DNA of 22,239 nucleotides from Anaerolinea thermophila (GTDB lineage Bacteria > Chloroflexota > Anaerolineae > Anaerolineales > DRKV01). Shown here piece by piece: positions 13,401 through 22,071 of the stretch (position 1 is its first letter; each line of letters opens with the position of its first letter). The translations under genes and the position numbers were made by a program. The stretch lies in contig DYKW01000006.1 of assembly GCA_020722405.1 (NCBI GenBank), forward strand, positions 1-22,239, written 5' to 3'. The notes below the pieces were generated by a model that was not told the origin of the DNA, did not search any database, and saw only the letters and a list, made by a program, of their open reading frames with translations.

Positions 13401-16400
13401 ATCATCAGTCTGAAAGATACCTTGTCCTTCTCGCAGATGAGCAAAAACCGGCACATTCGGCAAGGCTATTGGTAAGGTATTCTCGGTCGGCGGTATTTCA
13501 GCCCATAACACCGGAGATTGCGTTTGAGCACTGAACAGAACTGCCGATGCTGATGAGCCTGAAACAGCCTTTAGAAGTTCATTCAGGGTGACATTTAAGA
13601 TGGTATCTACATCCAGGGAGGCACTCAAATTGGCAGATAACTGATTGAGCAGTGTCAAGCGCTCAGAGCGCTCATCCAACTCCTGCGTACGGCGTAAACT
13701 TTCATTCAACAGACTGGCATTTTCCAAAACAATTGCCGCTTGCGTTGCAAAGGTAGATGCAATCTGCACATCATCAGGCGCATAAAAATCACGCTCCACT
13801 TTTTCAAGAGCAATTACACCCTTCAATTCGCCTTTGCTAATCATCGGCAGGCCCAGCCACGAGCGATAAGGAGCCTCACCCCACGCCGGGAAACGTTCAT
13901 CGGCAACCACATCTCCCACGACAATAGCCTGCTTGCTGGACAACATTTCCTGGAATAAACGGCTATCGTCAAGGGTAACTGAAATACCCAGGCGTTCATT
14001 ATTATCATCAAAACCACGCGCCGAGCGAATCATTAGTTGGTACCCCTCGCGCAACCAGAGCGTAGCAGTATCAAAAGGAACAGCAGATGCCAGATGGTCA
14101 AGGAGGGAATTAATCAAAGCATCCGTTTGTGCCAAACTGGCACTCAAGGCACTGGACGCCATGGTCAACGACTGCAATTGGTTGGCTTTTTGGGCTGCAT
14201 TTTGGTATAAGTGGGCATTTTCCAAGGCCAGGGCAGCCTGTTGGGTGAGGGAATGGATAAGTGCCTGGTCCTCAACAGCAAAAGCCTGATTGAGGGTATA
14301 GTTGTCCACCACCAAAACGCCCCATTTGTGCTCACCGGATTGGATGGGTACAACCAGAGAAGATACCGGCAAGCGCCCGCCAGTGGCATCGCGATAGCAT
14401 AGCAATCCTTCGGGGCTTAGGCGATAAGCCCGTGCAAAATCCAAGTTGCCTTCACGGTGAATGCGTCCGGTATCAAAAACTTGGCCCGGGAGGGACGTAT
14501 CCAATGGATAGGCAATCTTTAGCGCTTCCACCTCATCCACCATACCAACCACCACTTGAGGTACCAGTGCTTGTTTTTGGTCACTCCACAACAGGATTTG
14601 AGCGGCCTGAGCATGCATGGCCACCTGCATAACGGTATCCAACAATGTGTGCAAAATGCTGTCAGGTTCCAAGCCACCAAGTTGACGGCTAAACTCCAAC
14701 AACAGGTTGACCTCACGCAGGCGGTAACTGGTTTCGGTCAACAGATTCAAATTTTGCATAGTCAATGCCACTTGCCGGCCAAGCAGGCTATAAAGTTTCC
14801 AATCAGCAGGCGTAAAACTGGCAAGCGGCGACTGGCTAATCATTAGCACAACCGCATCCGGGCGCCCCTGGTCAATTACAATTGGAAAACATACGAAGGC
14901 TTGAGCACGTAATTGCCGCAGGAAAGGGCTCTCCTGCCAGGATTTTTGTCGCCCAATATCAGAAGTCAGAATCATTTCACCAGAGAGTAATGCTTGGGAC
15001 AAAGGATTCACTTGCCCTAAAAGGGCGGCAGGGTTCACGCCTTCGGGGATGTTTCCCACTTGATGGGTCAGGCGTGGGCCAGAGGCATCTTGCTCAGCCA
15101 CAAAAACCGCATCCATATCCATTCGCTGGAGCAATTCCTCGCTCAATACGCGATATACAGATTCTCGATCGGATTGCTGATTAACCAAAGCCGCAATATC
15201 CAAGCCGGCATGCAGACGGCGAGTGTGGTTGCTCAACTGATACAGCGACAGTATTTGTTCAACATCTTTATGGAGCAAAAACGGTAAATGTCGCTGAGAA
15301 ACTGTGGCCATGTAACGGGTACGTTCCAAACGCTGCTTCAGGGATTCCAGTTCGGTACCCAAAGCCTCTAATTTTTGATGGGTTTGGATAGTCAATGCGG
15401 CCTGACTGGCAAAAATATCCAACGTCTCAATAGTGGGCAAATCTGGACGCATGCCATCGCGCGGAACATCCACGCTAATTAGTCCCAGAATGTTTCCCTC
15501 GGGATCGTATAGGGGTGTAATAAGCATGTCATCAGGAATCCAGGATTTATCATCGCTATAAGTGGGTACAGGCGCCAGATTTTCTGGATAAAAAACGTGA
15601 ATATCAGAAGGCATCAACGGATTGTGCTCTTTAGAAATAAAATACGAGCGTCCCAACGCAAATTCTGGCTGAAGAAGTTCTTGAATGGCCTTCCAGGGTT
15701 GGGTATGCAACTTGAGTTCTTCCATTTCAGTCAGGCTTAGCCCTGCTCCTGCCACCCGCCGCAAGTATTCACCCTTTGGTTGGTATACACTGATAAGCAC
15801 CTTATTAAAAGGGGTAGATTCCTGAATAGCGTAAGCAATTGCCTCCAGAGATTCTTCCAGCGAGCGGTTAGCATATTGCATCTGGAGGGCTTCTAATAGT
15901 TTATTCGCCGTCTCAACACGGCGATTGAGCAGTTCATTCTTACGTGTTTGCTCCTGATAGCGGAGGGCATTCCCCAAAGCAATCGCGACTTGTACAGAAA
16001 GCGACTGGATTGTCTCAGCGGCCACAGCATCGAATGCATCTGCCTGATTCGCCCACAAATACAAAAAGCCAGCAAATTGTTCTTGGAAAATAACGGGGGC
16101 CAATAAGGCCGTCTGCGCCGATTCAGCAGGCAGTGGCAGGGGATCAGGCCCAAGATCGGCAATGTGCAAAACTTCTTTACACCCACTCAGGCGCTGAACC
16201 ACATGCGATAACCAGGCAACCGGATTAGCCCCTACAAAAATGAAGTCCTTTTCGCGCGAGGCAACGCCGCTTCCATCTATAGGGAAGAGCACAATAGTGC
16301 CATTTTCAGCATGGCTAATACGCCGGGCTTCTTCTAAAACCAGTGGAAGAATATGCTGTAAGTTAAGGGTTGCGTTGAGCTCGTGGCTGATTCGCGTCAA

Positions 16401-18437
16401 GGAAGTTAATTCATCCACCCGACGTCGCAGCGTTTCATCTGTCTGAGAATACAGTTCAGCACGCTCAACGGCGCCAGCAAGTTGGCCGGCAATCGTTGAT
16501 GCAAATAAAAGTGAAGATGCATCAAAATGGTCTTTTTGGCGGCTGGCAAATACAATCTCTCCCAGAGAGTACTCTCGCGCGACCAAAGGAACAGCCAGCA
16601 CAGCCTTAATGTCTAGCGCTGCCGCCAAAGAGCGATAAAAACTCCCCACTTCCGAATCTTCCAGCGCTTGACCTGTAATCAGCACTTTCCGATGATTTGA
16701 AACCATCTCTTTATATTCAGGGGAATTCATGAAAATGTGCTGGGAAAGATCATCTGGGGACAGGCCAAACAAAGATTCAATATGCAGGCTAACTGCTCCG
16801 GTAGTTTCATCTTGCAAATAGATAAAGGCAAAATCAGTGCGCAATTGGCGAGCAGCATCCTGGACAGAATACTTCAGGATTTCATCTAGTGTGGCCGATG
16901 AACTAGACAAGGAGACAATACGCCGCAAGGCTTCGGAACGTTGTACACGTTGCCCTGCTTCTTGAATCAGGCTGACGTTTTCCAAGAGAGGACCAATTTG
17001 TGCTGCCACAATGGACAACAGACGGACGTCTTCGTCTTCGAAAGAGGCCATGTCCCGGCGATTTGCAATTTGTAAATACCCCACTACACGCCCAGAGGCA
17101 GACAGAGTTGCCAACAAGGTATGGCGCATGCCGGCGGCTTGCATTCCATAATGCAAGCCCAATGTTATCAAATCAGGGTCAGAGGTTGGTTCATGGGCGT
17201 TAATAATGCGCTGGGACTGAAGAACGGCCTCGGCCTCACTTTGAGGTGGAATATCCACTTTGTAAAGAGCCAGGAAATCATCTGGTAAGCCAATGAAAGG
17301 AGACATCCCTACCAGTTGGCGGCGAAACTCATCATAGCGCAAAATCCCCAGGAATTCTACATCAAACAACGTGTGGAGGCTTTCTACAAGGCGAGAGAAC
17401 AACTCTTCCGAAGTACGCACAGCGGTGGTCACTTGCGCCAAATGCGCCAGGCCACTTAACTCCAGGCTTTGGCGCCGTTCATCACGGAAAAGCACAGCGT
17501 TATGCAATGCTACTGCCGCCTGCCTGGCAATAATTTTGAAGGTATCAAAGTCTTTCTGGGAGAAGGCATCTATGGCCACCGCGGCCAATTCCAGCGTACC
17601 AATAAATTTCCCCCCTACTGTTAAGGGAACACCAAGATAGGAATGGAAAGGATAGCGGCGCCGATCAATTGCAGGGCGAAATTCACGGAAAGCGTCCACA
17701 TTAGCAATCAATAACGGTTTTCGCTCGCGAATCAAATAACCAGAATAACCATCGTCAGGACCATAGCGCTGGTCTGTTTTTTCCATGTGGTGCTCACCAC
17801 TGGCAGTACCAATAAAGCGATACGGTATAAGATGGCGCTTCTCGTTGTCCCAAATGGTGATTTCAGCAAAATCGGCCTGGATGAGATGTTCAACGCCTTC
17901 TAAAATTGCCTGTAGGGTATCTTCCAGTTCCAGGCTAGCAGCCATGTTTTGGCTTAGTTCGGTCAACAGCATCAACGTGCCGCTGGGCATACCCTGAGAT
18001 TCGTCTAAAGAAACGATTTCAGCGCGACGAAGAGCCACCAACATAACATTTCCCACCGCGGGGTGAGAAATTAGATAAGATGTGGCTTCAACCAGTCTAC
18101 CACTAACGGAAAAGCGTGCCGTTCCTTCACTTGCGCACACCCCCAAGAAAACATCACTGGGACGAGTACGGCGAGCATAGCGTTCTAGGTCTGGCTCTTG
18201 CATACCAAACCACATGCGAGCATTTTCATTCACACTTAAGATACGCCCGCCTGGCTCTACCAACAAAACAGCATCTTCATGTGATGTAATGTCACGCAAA
18301 AGAATAGGTATTTCCTGATCCACAACGTTGATGCCGGGAGACTTCCGCAGGACGCGCAACATTACTGCCAGCAGGGTAATAAATCCTGCGCCAATAATGG
18401 TTAGAAGCAGTCCCAGAGGTAGAAGATCAGGAAACAT
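10431..18437 (-). CDS. Giant membrane-anchored histidine kinase with about 12 tandem GAF domains
   Basis: A 2,668-residue hybrid sensor. One N-terminal membrane helix (about 8-30) is followed by a PAS-like domain (about 45-140). Then come tandem GAF-type sensor domains, each ending in a helix of the type QAAIALxNAxLY: about 167-316, 337-490, 510-662, 687-827, 860-1020, 1077-1232, 1257-1411, 1434-1576, 1605-1752, 1773-1921, 1943-2088 and 2127-2276. A coiled coil (2089-2125) precedes the last GAF. A second PAS is at about 2300-2412. The kinase core has HisKA with His2431 (VSHELRTPM), N-box Asn2548/Asn2552, G1 DNGIGIP and G2 GTGLGLSI. There is no receiver domain of its own. Known GAF domains bind cyclic nucleotides, haem, bilins or other small ligands; the ligands here are unknown. 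It starts 8 bp after a receiver-GGDNF gene and is followed by a CheY-like gene. Domain edges are by eye. Confidence 0.95.
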   Translation of the reverse strand: MFPDLLPLGLLLTIIGAGFITLLAVMLRVLRKSPGINVVDQEIPILLRDITSHEDAVLLVEPGGRILSVNENARMWFGMQEPDLERYARRTRPSDVFLGVCASEGTARFSVSGRLVEATSYLISHPAVGNVMLVALRRAEIVSLDESQGMPSGTLMLLTELSQNMAASLELEDTLQAILEGVEHLIQADFAEITIWDNEKRHLIPYRFIGTASGEHHMEKTDQRYGPDDGYSGYLIRERKPLLIANVDAFREFRPAIDRRRYPFHSYLGVPLTVGGKFIGTLELAAVAIDAFSQKDFDTFKIIARQAAVALHNAVLFRDERRQSLELSGLAHLAQVTTAVRTSEELFSRLVESLHTLFDVEFLGILRYDEFRRQLVGMSPFIGLPDDFLALYKVDIPPQSEAEAVLQSQRIINAHEPTSDPDLITLGLHYGMQAAGMRHTLLATLSASGRVVGYLQIANRRDMASFEDEDVRLLSIVAAQIGPLLENVSLIQEAGQRVQRSEALRRIVSLSSSSATLDEILKYSVQDAARQLRTDFAFIYLQDETTGAVSLHIESLFGLSPDDLSQHIFMNSPEYKEMVSNHRKVLITGQALEDSEVGSFYRSLAAALDIKAVLAVPLVAREYSLGEIVFASRQKDHFDASSLLFASTIAGQLAGAVERAELYSQTDETLRRRVDELTSLTRISHELNATLNLQHILPLVLEEARRISHAENGTIVLFPIDGSGVASREKDFIFVGANPVAWLSHVVQRLSGCKEVLHIADLGPDPLPLPAESAQTALLAPVIFQEQFAGFLYLWANQADAFDAVAAETIQSLSVQVAIALGNALRYQEQTRKNELLNRRVETANKLLEALQMQYANRSLEESLEAIAYAIQESTPFNKVLISVYQPKGEYLRRVAGAGLSLTEMEELKLHTQPWKAIQELLQPEFALGRSYFISKEHNPLMPSDIHVFYPENLAPVPTYSDDKSWIPDDMLITPLYDPEGNILGLISVDVPRDGMRPDLPTIETLDIFASQAALTIQTHQKLEALGTELESLKQRLERTRYMATVSQRHLPFLLHKDVEQILSLYQLSNHTRRLHAGLDIAALVNQQSDRESVYRVLSEELLQRMDMDAVFVAEQDASGPRLTHQVGNIPEGVNPAALLGQVNPLSQALLSGEMILTSDIGRQKSWQESPFLRQLRAQAFVCFPIVIDQGRPDAVVLMISQSPLASFTPADWKLYSLLGRQVALTMQNLNLLTETSYRLREVNLLLEFSRQLGGLEPDSILHTLLDTVMQVAMHAQAAQILLWSDQKQALVPQVVVGMVDEVEALKIAYPLDTSLPGQVFDTGRIHREGNLDFARAYRLSPEGLLCYRDATGGRLPVSSLVVPIQSGEHKWGVLVVDNYTLNQAFAVEDQALIHSLTQQAALALENAHLYQNAAQKANQLQSLTMASSALSASLAQTDALINSLLDHLASAVPFDTATLWLREGYQLMIRSARGFDDNNERLGISVTLDDSRLFQEMLSSKQAIVVGDVVADERFPAWGEAPYRSWLGLPMISKGELKGVIALEKVERDFYAPDDVQIASTFATQAAIVLENASLLNESLRRTQELDERSERLTLLNQLSANLSASLDVDTILNVTLNELLKAVSGSSASAVLFSAQTQSPVLWAEIPPTENTLPIALPNVPVFAHLREGQGIFQTDDVRAEKDLEALLPHLENHNAQSLFMVPMISGNTVHGVLMVYEIRRSYRFAPEEIELARTISNQAAIALQNARLYEETQSRLNEISAIYQISQTLVSTIDLPTLLRRLPEDLSAIVGTRNFYLALYDKQQDIVTFPVVRENGVPLSVAPQKPQGLTGYILRTRESLLLAGDDVPQKLHALQATLIGPKHAAAYLGVPLLVGDEPIGVLAVENLDNPNAYTDNDLRLLNTAAAQLAVAIQNSRLFMEARQRTDELGLLFEFGSRIANELDEARLVDVALEIVQDAMKVDTLALVVESESGDLIAEVVDSGKRLPQLPVPRDGTSLSEYIITHGEPLLLRDASDPDEYIPVPGYDVGQAVRSWVGVPLIARGKTIGAFSLQDSHPGQFTERHTRLLGQVAGQLATALDNARLFAQVQSYAEQLEHRVAERTQELAREHQRTETLLRIITELSASLDMDIVLNRTLALINQIVGAEQSTIMMVDSADEVLLRRASLGYTLPTPEGGETTALKTDQGLAGWVIKNQKAVMVPDVTKDPRWVENPKYPTQHRSAMVVPLMVGEEALGTLMLFHREPNRFSELQLDLVTATAKQIAVALNNAKLYRLVAEQAERLGDMLRAQHIETSRSQAILEAVADGVLVTDKNGLITLFNASAERILEIPRQQVLQKSLENFSGMFGQAAREWMETIRAWSQNPEAYSPEDIYAQRIDMSNGSVVSVHLSPVLLRNEFLGTVSIFRDITHQVEVDRLKSEFVANVSHELRTPMTSIKGYVDILLMGAAGKLTDNQTNFLQVVRSNTERMISLVNDLLNISQMETGRIAPNISAVDIAPVIKQAVDNVRAFAEKENREMNFYVELPESLPKVLADSKRIMQVIQNLVDNAYHYTPTGGKIWITAHLKDDFLQIDVRDNGIGIPPEDQERVFERFYRGDDTLVIETPGTGLGLSIVQNLVHMHGGEIWVQSQGVQGAGSTFSFTLPLAKSESVAQDDDMLAEQTTN

Positions 18438-18445
18438 TTGGGGAA

Positions 18446-19342
18446 TTATCCAACAATAGCATCCTTACGACGCGCTTCAGCAGCCAATTCTGTAATCTCT
18501 CGAATGTCAGCAAAGTCAAATTCACTTGGTGAAACAGTCCCAACTGCCAGCGTCATTAATGGCATCTGTACTAATTGACCGTTTTCGTCACTGGCCATGA
18601 TGTAGCCCTGTTCGCGATCCATAAAGTTGTATTGCGTTTTGACTTCTTCCGAAAAGCGTTCTTTAATGCGCTTCCGGATGAGAGAGGCTTTATCTTCCTG
18701 CGTTATGATGACGAAATTATCGCCGCCAGCATGTCCAATAAAGTCATCGGCGCTACCTAGCTCATCCACCGCTTCGCCTAACAGCATTGCTGTAAAACGC
18801 AATACATCATCACCAGCCACAAACCCATATACTTCCTTAAAGGGCTCAAAGTGATTGACGCGCACATCCATCAATGCCCAACCATCCTGGCGGATAATAC
18901 GGCGCAATTGCTCCTCAATCAGCCGTCCAGATGGCAAGCCCGAACGCGGATCACGCAAATTTTCGCGCTCAGCACGCATAATGGCGTTTTGTACGCGCAA
19001 CTTCAACTCTTCGATATCAAAAGGCTTCGTAATGTAATCATCAGCGCCCAATTCCAGGCCTTGTAATTTATCACCACGTTCATCTTTTTGGGTCAGGAAA
19101 ATGACCGGAATATGGCTGGTACGGATATTGGTACGCAAGGTACGACAAACCTCATAACCATCGATATCCGGCAGCATGATGTCGAGAACGATCAGATGAG
19201 GCAAGCCCTGGCGGGTTTTTTCTAGCGCATCGGAACCGCGTGGTGCGATATCTACATCATATCCTTGTGCGGTGAAGTAAATGCGCAGCATATTAGAGAT
19301 GTCGAAATCATCTTCTACAATCAGTATGCGGGATTTTCCCAT
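18446..19342 (-). CDS. Response regulator with degenerate GGDEF domain
   Basis: A 298-residue two-domain protein. Residues 1-125 form a receiver with acidic pocket Glu10-Asp11-Asp12, phospho-acceptor Asp54 (LIVLDIMLPD), Thr84 and Lys106. A DPRSGLPSGR segment (131-140), the usual linker-to-GGDEF landmark, begins a GGDEF-like domain. Its signature is GGDNF (206-210) instead of GG(D/E)EF, and no RxxD inhibitory site is visible at the expected place. Diguanylate cyclase activity is therefore unlikely, and a GTP or c-di-GMP sensing or scaffold role is possible (inference). GGGAGG lies five bases before ATG 19342. It is first in the operon with the giant kinase, so the two probably form one phosphorelay. 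Confidence 0.9.
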   Translation of the reverse strand: MGKSRILIVEDDFDISNMLRIYFTAQGYDVDIAPRGSDALEKTRQGLPHLIVLDIMLPDIDGYEVCRTLRTNIRTSHIPVIFLTQKDERGDKLQGLELGADDYITKPFDIEELKLRVQNAIMRAERENLRDPRSGLPSGRLIEEQLRRIIRQDGWALMDVRVNHFEPFKEVYGFVAGDDVLRFTAMLLGEAVDELGSADDFIGHAGGDNFVIITQEDKASLIRKRIKERFSEEVKTQYNFMDREQGYIMASDENGQLVQMPLMTLAVGTVSPSEFDFADIREITELAAEARRKDAIVG

Positions 19343-19370
19343 AACGGCCTCCCGAGAGGAAATATTTGTA

Positions 19371-19388
19371 GTAGTGCAATGCCACTAC
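19371..19388. promoter_or_regulatory. Inverted repeat upstream of the signalling operon
   Basis: GTAGTG and CACTAC flank CAATGC, in the leader between acyl-ACP-reductase-like gene and the receiver-GGDNF gene, 29 bases before the latter's ATG. A TATATT lies just upstream (19396-19401, minus) but has no matching -35. Operator role is only a possibility. Confidence 0.25.
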
Positions 19389-19423
19389 ACCATCGAATAT
19401 AAAATCTTTCTGAACACTTTTTA

Positions 19424-19452
19424 CCCTGTGCCAATGCTTAGCAGCACAAGGG
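19424..19452 (-). terminator. Possible hairpin terminator after the acyl-ACP-reductase-like gene
   Basis: CCCTTGTGC and GCACAGGG pair (one bulge) with a 12-base loop, 15 bases after the stop at 19468. The following minus-strand sequence is TAAAAAG, not a T-run, so termination would be weak. Confidence 0.3.
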
Positions 19453-19467
19453 AATAAGCCGAACCAT

Positions 19468-20550
19468 TCAGGCTTTGGCACGCTGCCAGGCCAATTCCTG
19501 TACCCTGGCGATATGCTCAGGTGTCACAGGACGCTCAAAAGAACGAAAACCACTTAACCGAAAGCCATGCTTATGTGCAATCCTATGAATTTCTTCAACT
19601 TGCGCTCGACGGATTTCTTTACCTAACGTGTAATCTTCGAAGCGCCCTTCCAAAGCCAGCGCCATTGTCTCTGCCATGCAAGCGTATGCTTTGTCAGGCG
19701 GAAAACCAAAGTCAAAGTGGAAATCTACCGGGCCAGGGACTTCCACCATACCACCATCAATAACTAGCACATCTGGACGTTGCGCTGCTACTTGTGCCGA
19801 CACATCGCGCGGACGAGCAACATCGCAAATTACACTGCCCGGCTTAAGTTCTTGTGGATCGATAATGCTGTCTACAGCGCTCGTGACGGTCAAGACCAAG
19901 GTTGATTGACGCAAGGCTTCTGATTGTGAAGCCACTACCACGTGCGCCCGGCTTCCTTGTAAGCGTTCGCGCAAGGCATGTAGTACATCCATGCGGCGCC
20001 CAACCAAGTACAGCCTGGCAACCTGATCAGCCAAAAGTTCAGCGCAAACCTGGCCAATGGCACCAGTTGCACCAACCACGGCAGCACTGGCATCTGGCAA
20101 CCGAATAGACATTTGGCGAGCCGCCTCCTGGACTGCTTCGACAGCAATTGCTACAGTGTAAGCATCACCGGTAGTCACAGGAACATCAAGATGACGCGCA
20201 ATGGTTATACCAGCATCACCGATAACTGAGGTAAACGCACCTAATCCCAAGATTTTCGCGCCTAATTTTTCAGCCAGGCGCCCGGTCTGGATAATTTTAC
20301 GATAGACCGTCCTTTCTGGCAATGAAAGCATACGCTGTGGTGTATATGGGCACGCTACAAACCAACCTTTAATCTCTTTTCCGGTGGCCTGAGAAGTAAT
20401 GCCCTCAATCTCCGAAATATATACCGGCGGGAAAAAGGTAGAGAAGAAATGGATTTGCTTCTCGGTTAACAAACGGCCTAACAACGGAAACTTACGGCTA
20501 ACATCCCGTTTAGGATCAATAGGGTGAATAATGAAAGCAAAAGTATCCAT
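19468..20550 (-). CDS. Acyl-ACP reductase-like (AAR family) dehydrogenase
   Basis: A 360-residue cytoplasmic protein. The central Rossmann region has VVGATGAIGQV (158-168) with VGRR after strand 2; downstream are VICDVARPRDV and VLVIDGGMVEVPG. The segment KAYACMAETMALALE (287-301) aligns with the ACFAESMLLEFE region of cyanobacterial long-chain acyl-ACP reductase, so Cys291 matches its catalytic thiol. The N-terminal half carries GFTSVIG-like LGAFTSVIGD and the VTTGDAYT segment, as in that family. Cyanobacterial AAR reduces long-chain acyl-ACP to fatty aldehyde with NADPH. Close relatives are sometimes labelled shikimate dehydrogenase. The real substrate in this organism is unknown. It starts 9 bp after the beta-helix gene ends, in the same operon. 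No partner aldehyde deformylating oxygenase is present nearby. Confidence 0.75.
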   Translation of the reverse strand: MDTFAFIIHPIDPKRDVSRKFPLLGRLLTEKQIHFFSTFFPPVYISEIEGITSQATGKEIKGWFVACPYTPQRMLSLPERTVYRKIIQTGRLAEKLGAKILGLGAFTSVIGDAGITIARHLDVPVTTGDAYTVAIAVEAVQEAARQMSIRLPDASAAVVGATGAIGQVCAELLADQVARLYLVGRRMDVLHALRERLQGSRAHVVVASQSEALRQSTLVLTVTSAVDSIIDPQELKPGSVICDVARPRDVSAQVAAQRPDVLVIDGGMVEVPGPVDFHFDFGFPPDKAYACMAETMALALEGRFEDYTLGKEIRRAQVEEIHRIAHKHGFRLSGFRSFERPVTPEHIARVQELAWQRAKA

Positions 20551-20559
20551 ATTTGGATA

Positions 20560-21837
20560 CTACCATGTTTCTTCAGTAATTTCTTCTTCACGCGGGTACA
20601 TGCGGCGATGTAAATGTGCCGCTGCAACCTTATGATGATCGCTCTGCTCATAAGAAATGTTATGGGTAATCACGCGACGCTCTTGTGAAGCAAATAGTAC
20701 CACATCTGATTCAATCGTACGTGCCGGAAAGATGATCATGCCAGAGCCAATACGGCAATTGTGCCCCACACAACCGCCTAACACTGGCCGGTTGGCTATT
20801 TGTAGTTTACCGTTGCCATCCAGGGCATGGATAGGTGTTGGTAGCAAATTATAATCGGTAAAAGTCGAGCCAGCGCCCAAGAATGTATTCCGGCCAATCA
20901 CACACATTTGCAAGCAAGTATTTTGTGCGACCATACTATTATCCATCAGCGTGGTCATGAAAAGCGAGGCACGAAAAGGCAAGAACGCGCCATCACCCAC
21001 TACAGAAAGCATCAACTGGCAGTCTTGAGAGATGTTGACATTATCCCCAATAATACAATTTTCAATAACTGCGCCGGCATTGATAGTGACATTGTCGCCA
21101 ATAGTTGTCGGCCCATGAATAACAGCCCTTGGATCAATAACACAGTTACGCCCAATCTTAACGACTTCGGAGCATTCCAACACTTGCTTGCCCTCATACA
21201 ATGCCTTTGTCAGGACGCGTAATTTGGTAAACGGATCTTTTTTTAACTGATCCTCGAAACGGGCACCACGAGAGAATAGGCCAAAAACCACATCAGCAAT
21301 AAAAATATGCACCCAACTGTCGATAGCCAAAAAACTACGCAACGGTACCTGGAAGACCAGATCGCCCTGCTCATGAGCCATGTACACGGGCACATGATAG
21401 TAGCCTAGTTCTCGAGCCTGTAGGTCGATAACCAATGGCTCCGCATAGTCAGCAATGCCATTCGGGTAATACCAGAAATCAGCCAGGTAATAGTCCCCAT
21501 CTTTCGTATACGAGGTTGCCAGAGGCAACGCATGTTCTCTAAAGGCCGAGTCTCTCAAAGTAAAGGCCGCTCGGGAAGGGACGTCTCGTTTTTGTGCCTC
21601 GGTTAGAAAGGCTTCTACATAAGCCGAATCAAAATACAGGTTGTCACGATAGACAATGCAAGAGCCTTCGATAGCCGGGATGGGCTCATCGTTATCCACC
21701 TCAATTTCACGGTGCGTATATGGTGCCAGCACATCGCGCTGATTGAGCCACAGTGGCTTGTTGAGCACACGCAAATCTCGCGCCGGTTCATTGAAAGGGT
21801 GCAGAAATTTAGGTTGCTTGAGAATGATCTTGTACAT
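20560..21837 (-). CDS. Left-handed beta-helix (hexapeptide repeat) protein
   Basis: A 425-residue protein. The first 220 residues or so form a domain I do not recognise: N-terminal MYKIILKQPKFLHPFNEPAR, then LNKPLWLNQRDVLAPY, acidic stretches and FWYYPNGIADY. The C-terminal half is a hexapeptide-repeat left-handed beta-helix, with coils such as VVKIGRNCVIDPRAVI, TTIGDNVTINAGAVI, CIIGDNVNISQDCQL and later CRIGSGMIIFPA. This fold is typical of acyl-, acetyl- and nucleotidyl-transferases, but no catalytic His motif was identified. ATG at 21837 is preferred over GTG 21843 because GGTGA sits seven bases before it. Co-transcription with the acyl-ACP-reductase-like gene suggests a joint role in acyl or glycan envelope chemistry (inference). 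Confidence 0.7.
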   Translation of the reverse strand: MYKIILKQPKFLHPFNEPARDLRVLNKPLWLNQRDVLAPYTHREIEVDNDEPIPAIEGSCIVYRDNLYFDSAYVEAFLTEAQKRDVPSRAAFTLRDSAFREHALPLATSYTKDGDYYLADFWYYPNGIADYAEPLVIDLQARELGYYHVPVYMAHEQGDLVFQVPLRSFLAIDSWVHIFIADVVFGLFSRGARFEDQLKKDPFTKLRVLTKALYEGKQVLECSEVVKIGRNCVIDPRAVIHGPTTIGDNVTINAGAVIENCIIGDNVNISQDCQLMLSVVGDGAFLPFRASLFMTTLMDNSMVAQNTCLQMCVIGRNTFLGAGSTFTDYNLLPTPIHALDGNGKLQIANRPVLGGCVGHNCRIGSGMIIFPARTIESDVVLFASQERRVITHNISYEQSDHHKVAAAHLHRRMYPREEEITEETW

Positions 21838-21887
21838 TGTCACATCACCAAGGTGTAATGAAATAGCGTCGGATGTTTTGCGCTTGC

Positions 21888-21916
21888 ATTATAAGGTGCA
21901 AGATGCCCCTTGGGAA
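21888..21916 (-). promoter_or_regulatory. Sigma70-type promoter of the beta-helix/reductase operon
   Basis: Perfect -10 TATAAT at 21888-21893 and TTCCCA (4 of 6 matches) at 21911-21916, spaced 17 bases, minus strand. It lies 50 bases upstream of ATG 21837. Confidence 0.6.
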
Positions 21917-22030
21917 TTGCAAATCCAGATAATTTTGCAATACATACCGGTAAAAGTCAGGAGAGACGTCATAGGGGTTGAAAACAGGTATGAGGGTGGA
22001 ATAGCGTTCCCATGTTTCAGCAATCGTATC

Positions 22031-22062
22031 TGTTTACCGCAGAGCCCGCGGAGAACGCAGAG
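22031..22062. repeat. GxxExxY-associated ACCGCAGAG-type repeat
   Basis: A 9-bp-period degenerate repeat (CGCAGAGCC, CGCGGAGAA, CGCAGAGAA) at the 3' end of the right GxxExxY gene. GTATCTGTTTACCGC at 22026-22040 is the reverse complement, with one mismatch, of 92-106 at the 5' end of the left copy. Confidence 0.6.
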
Positions 22063-22071
22063 AATCTGGAG

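Noticed and set aside
18446..19342. Active diguanylate cyclase
   Set aside because: The signature is GGDNF rather than GG(D/E)EF.
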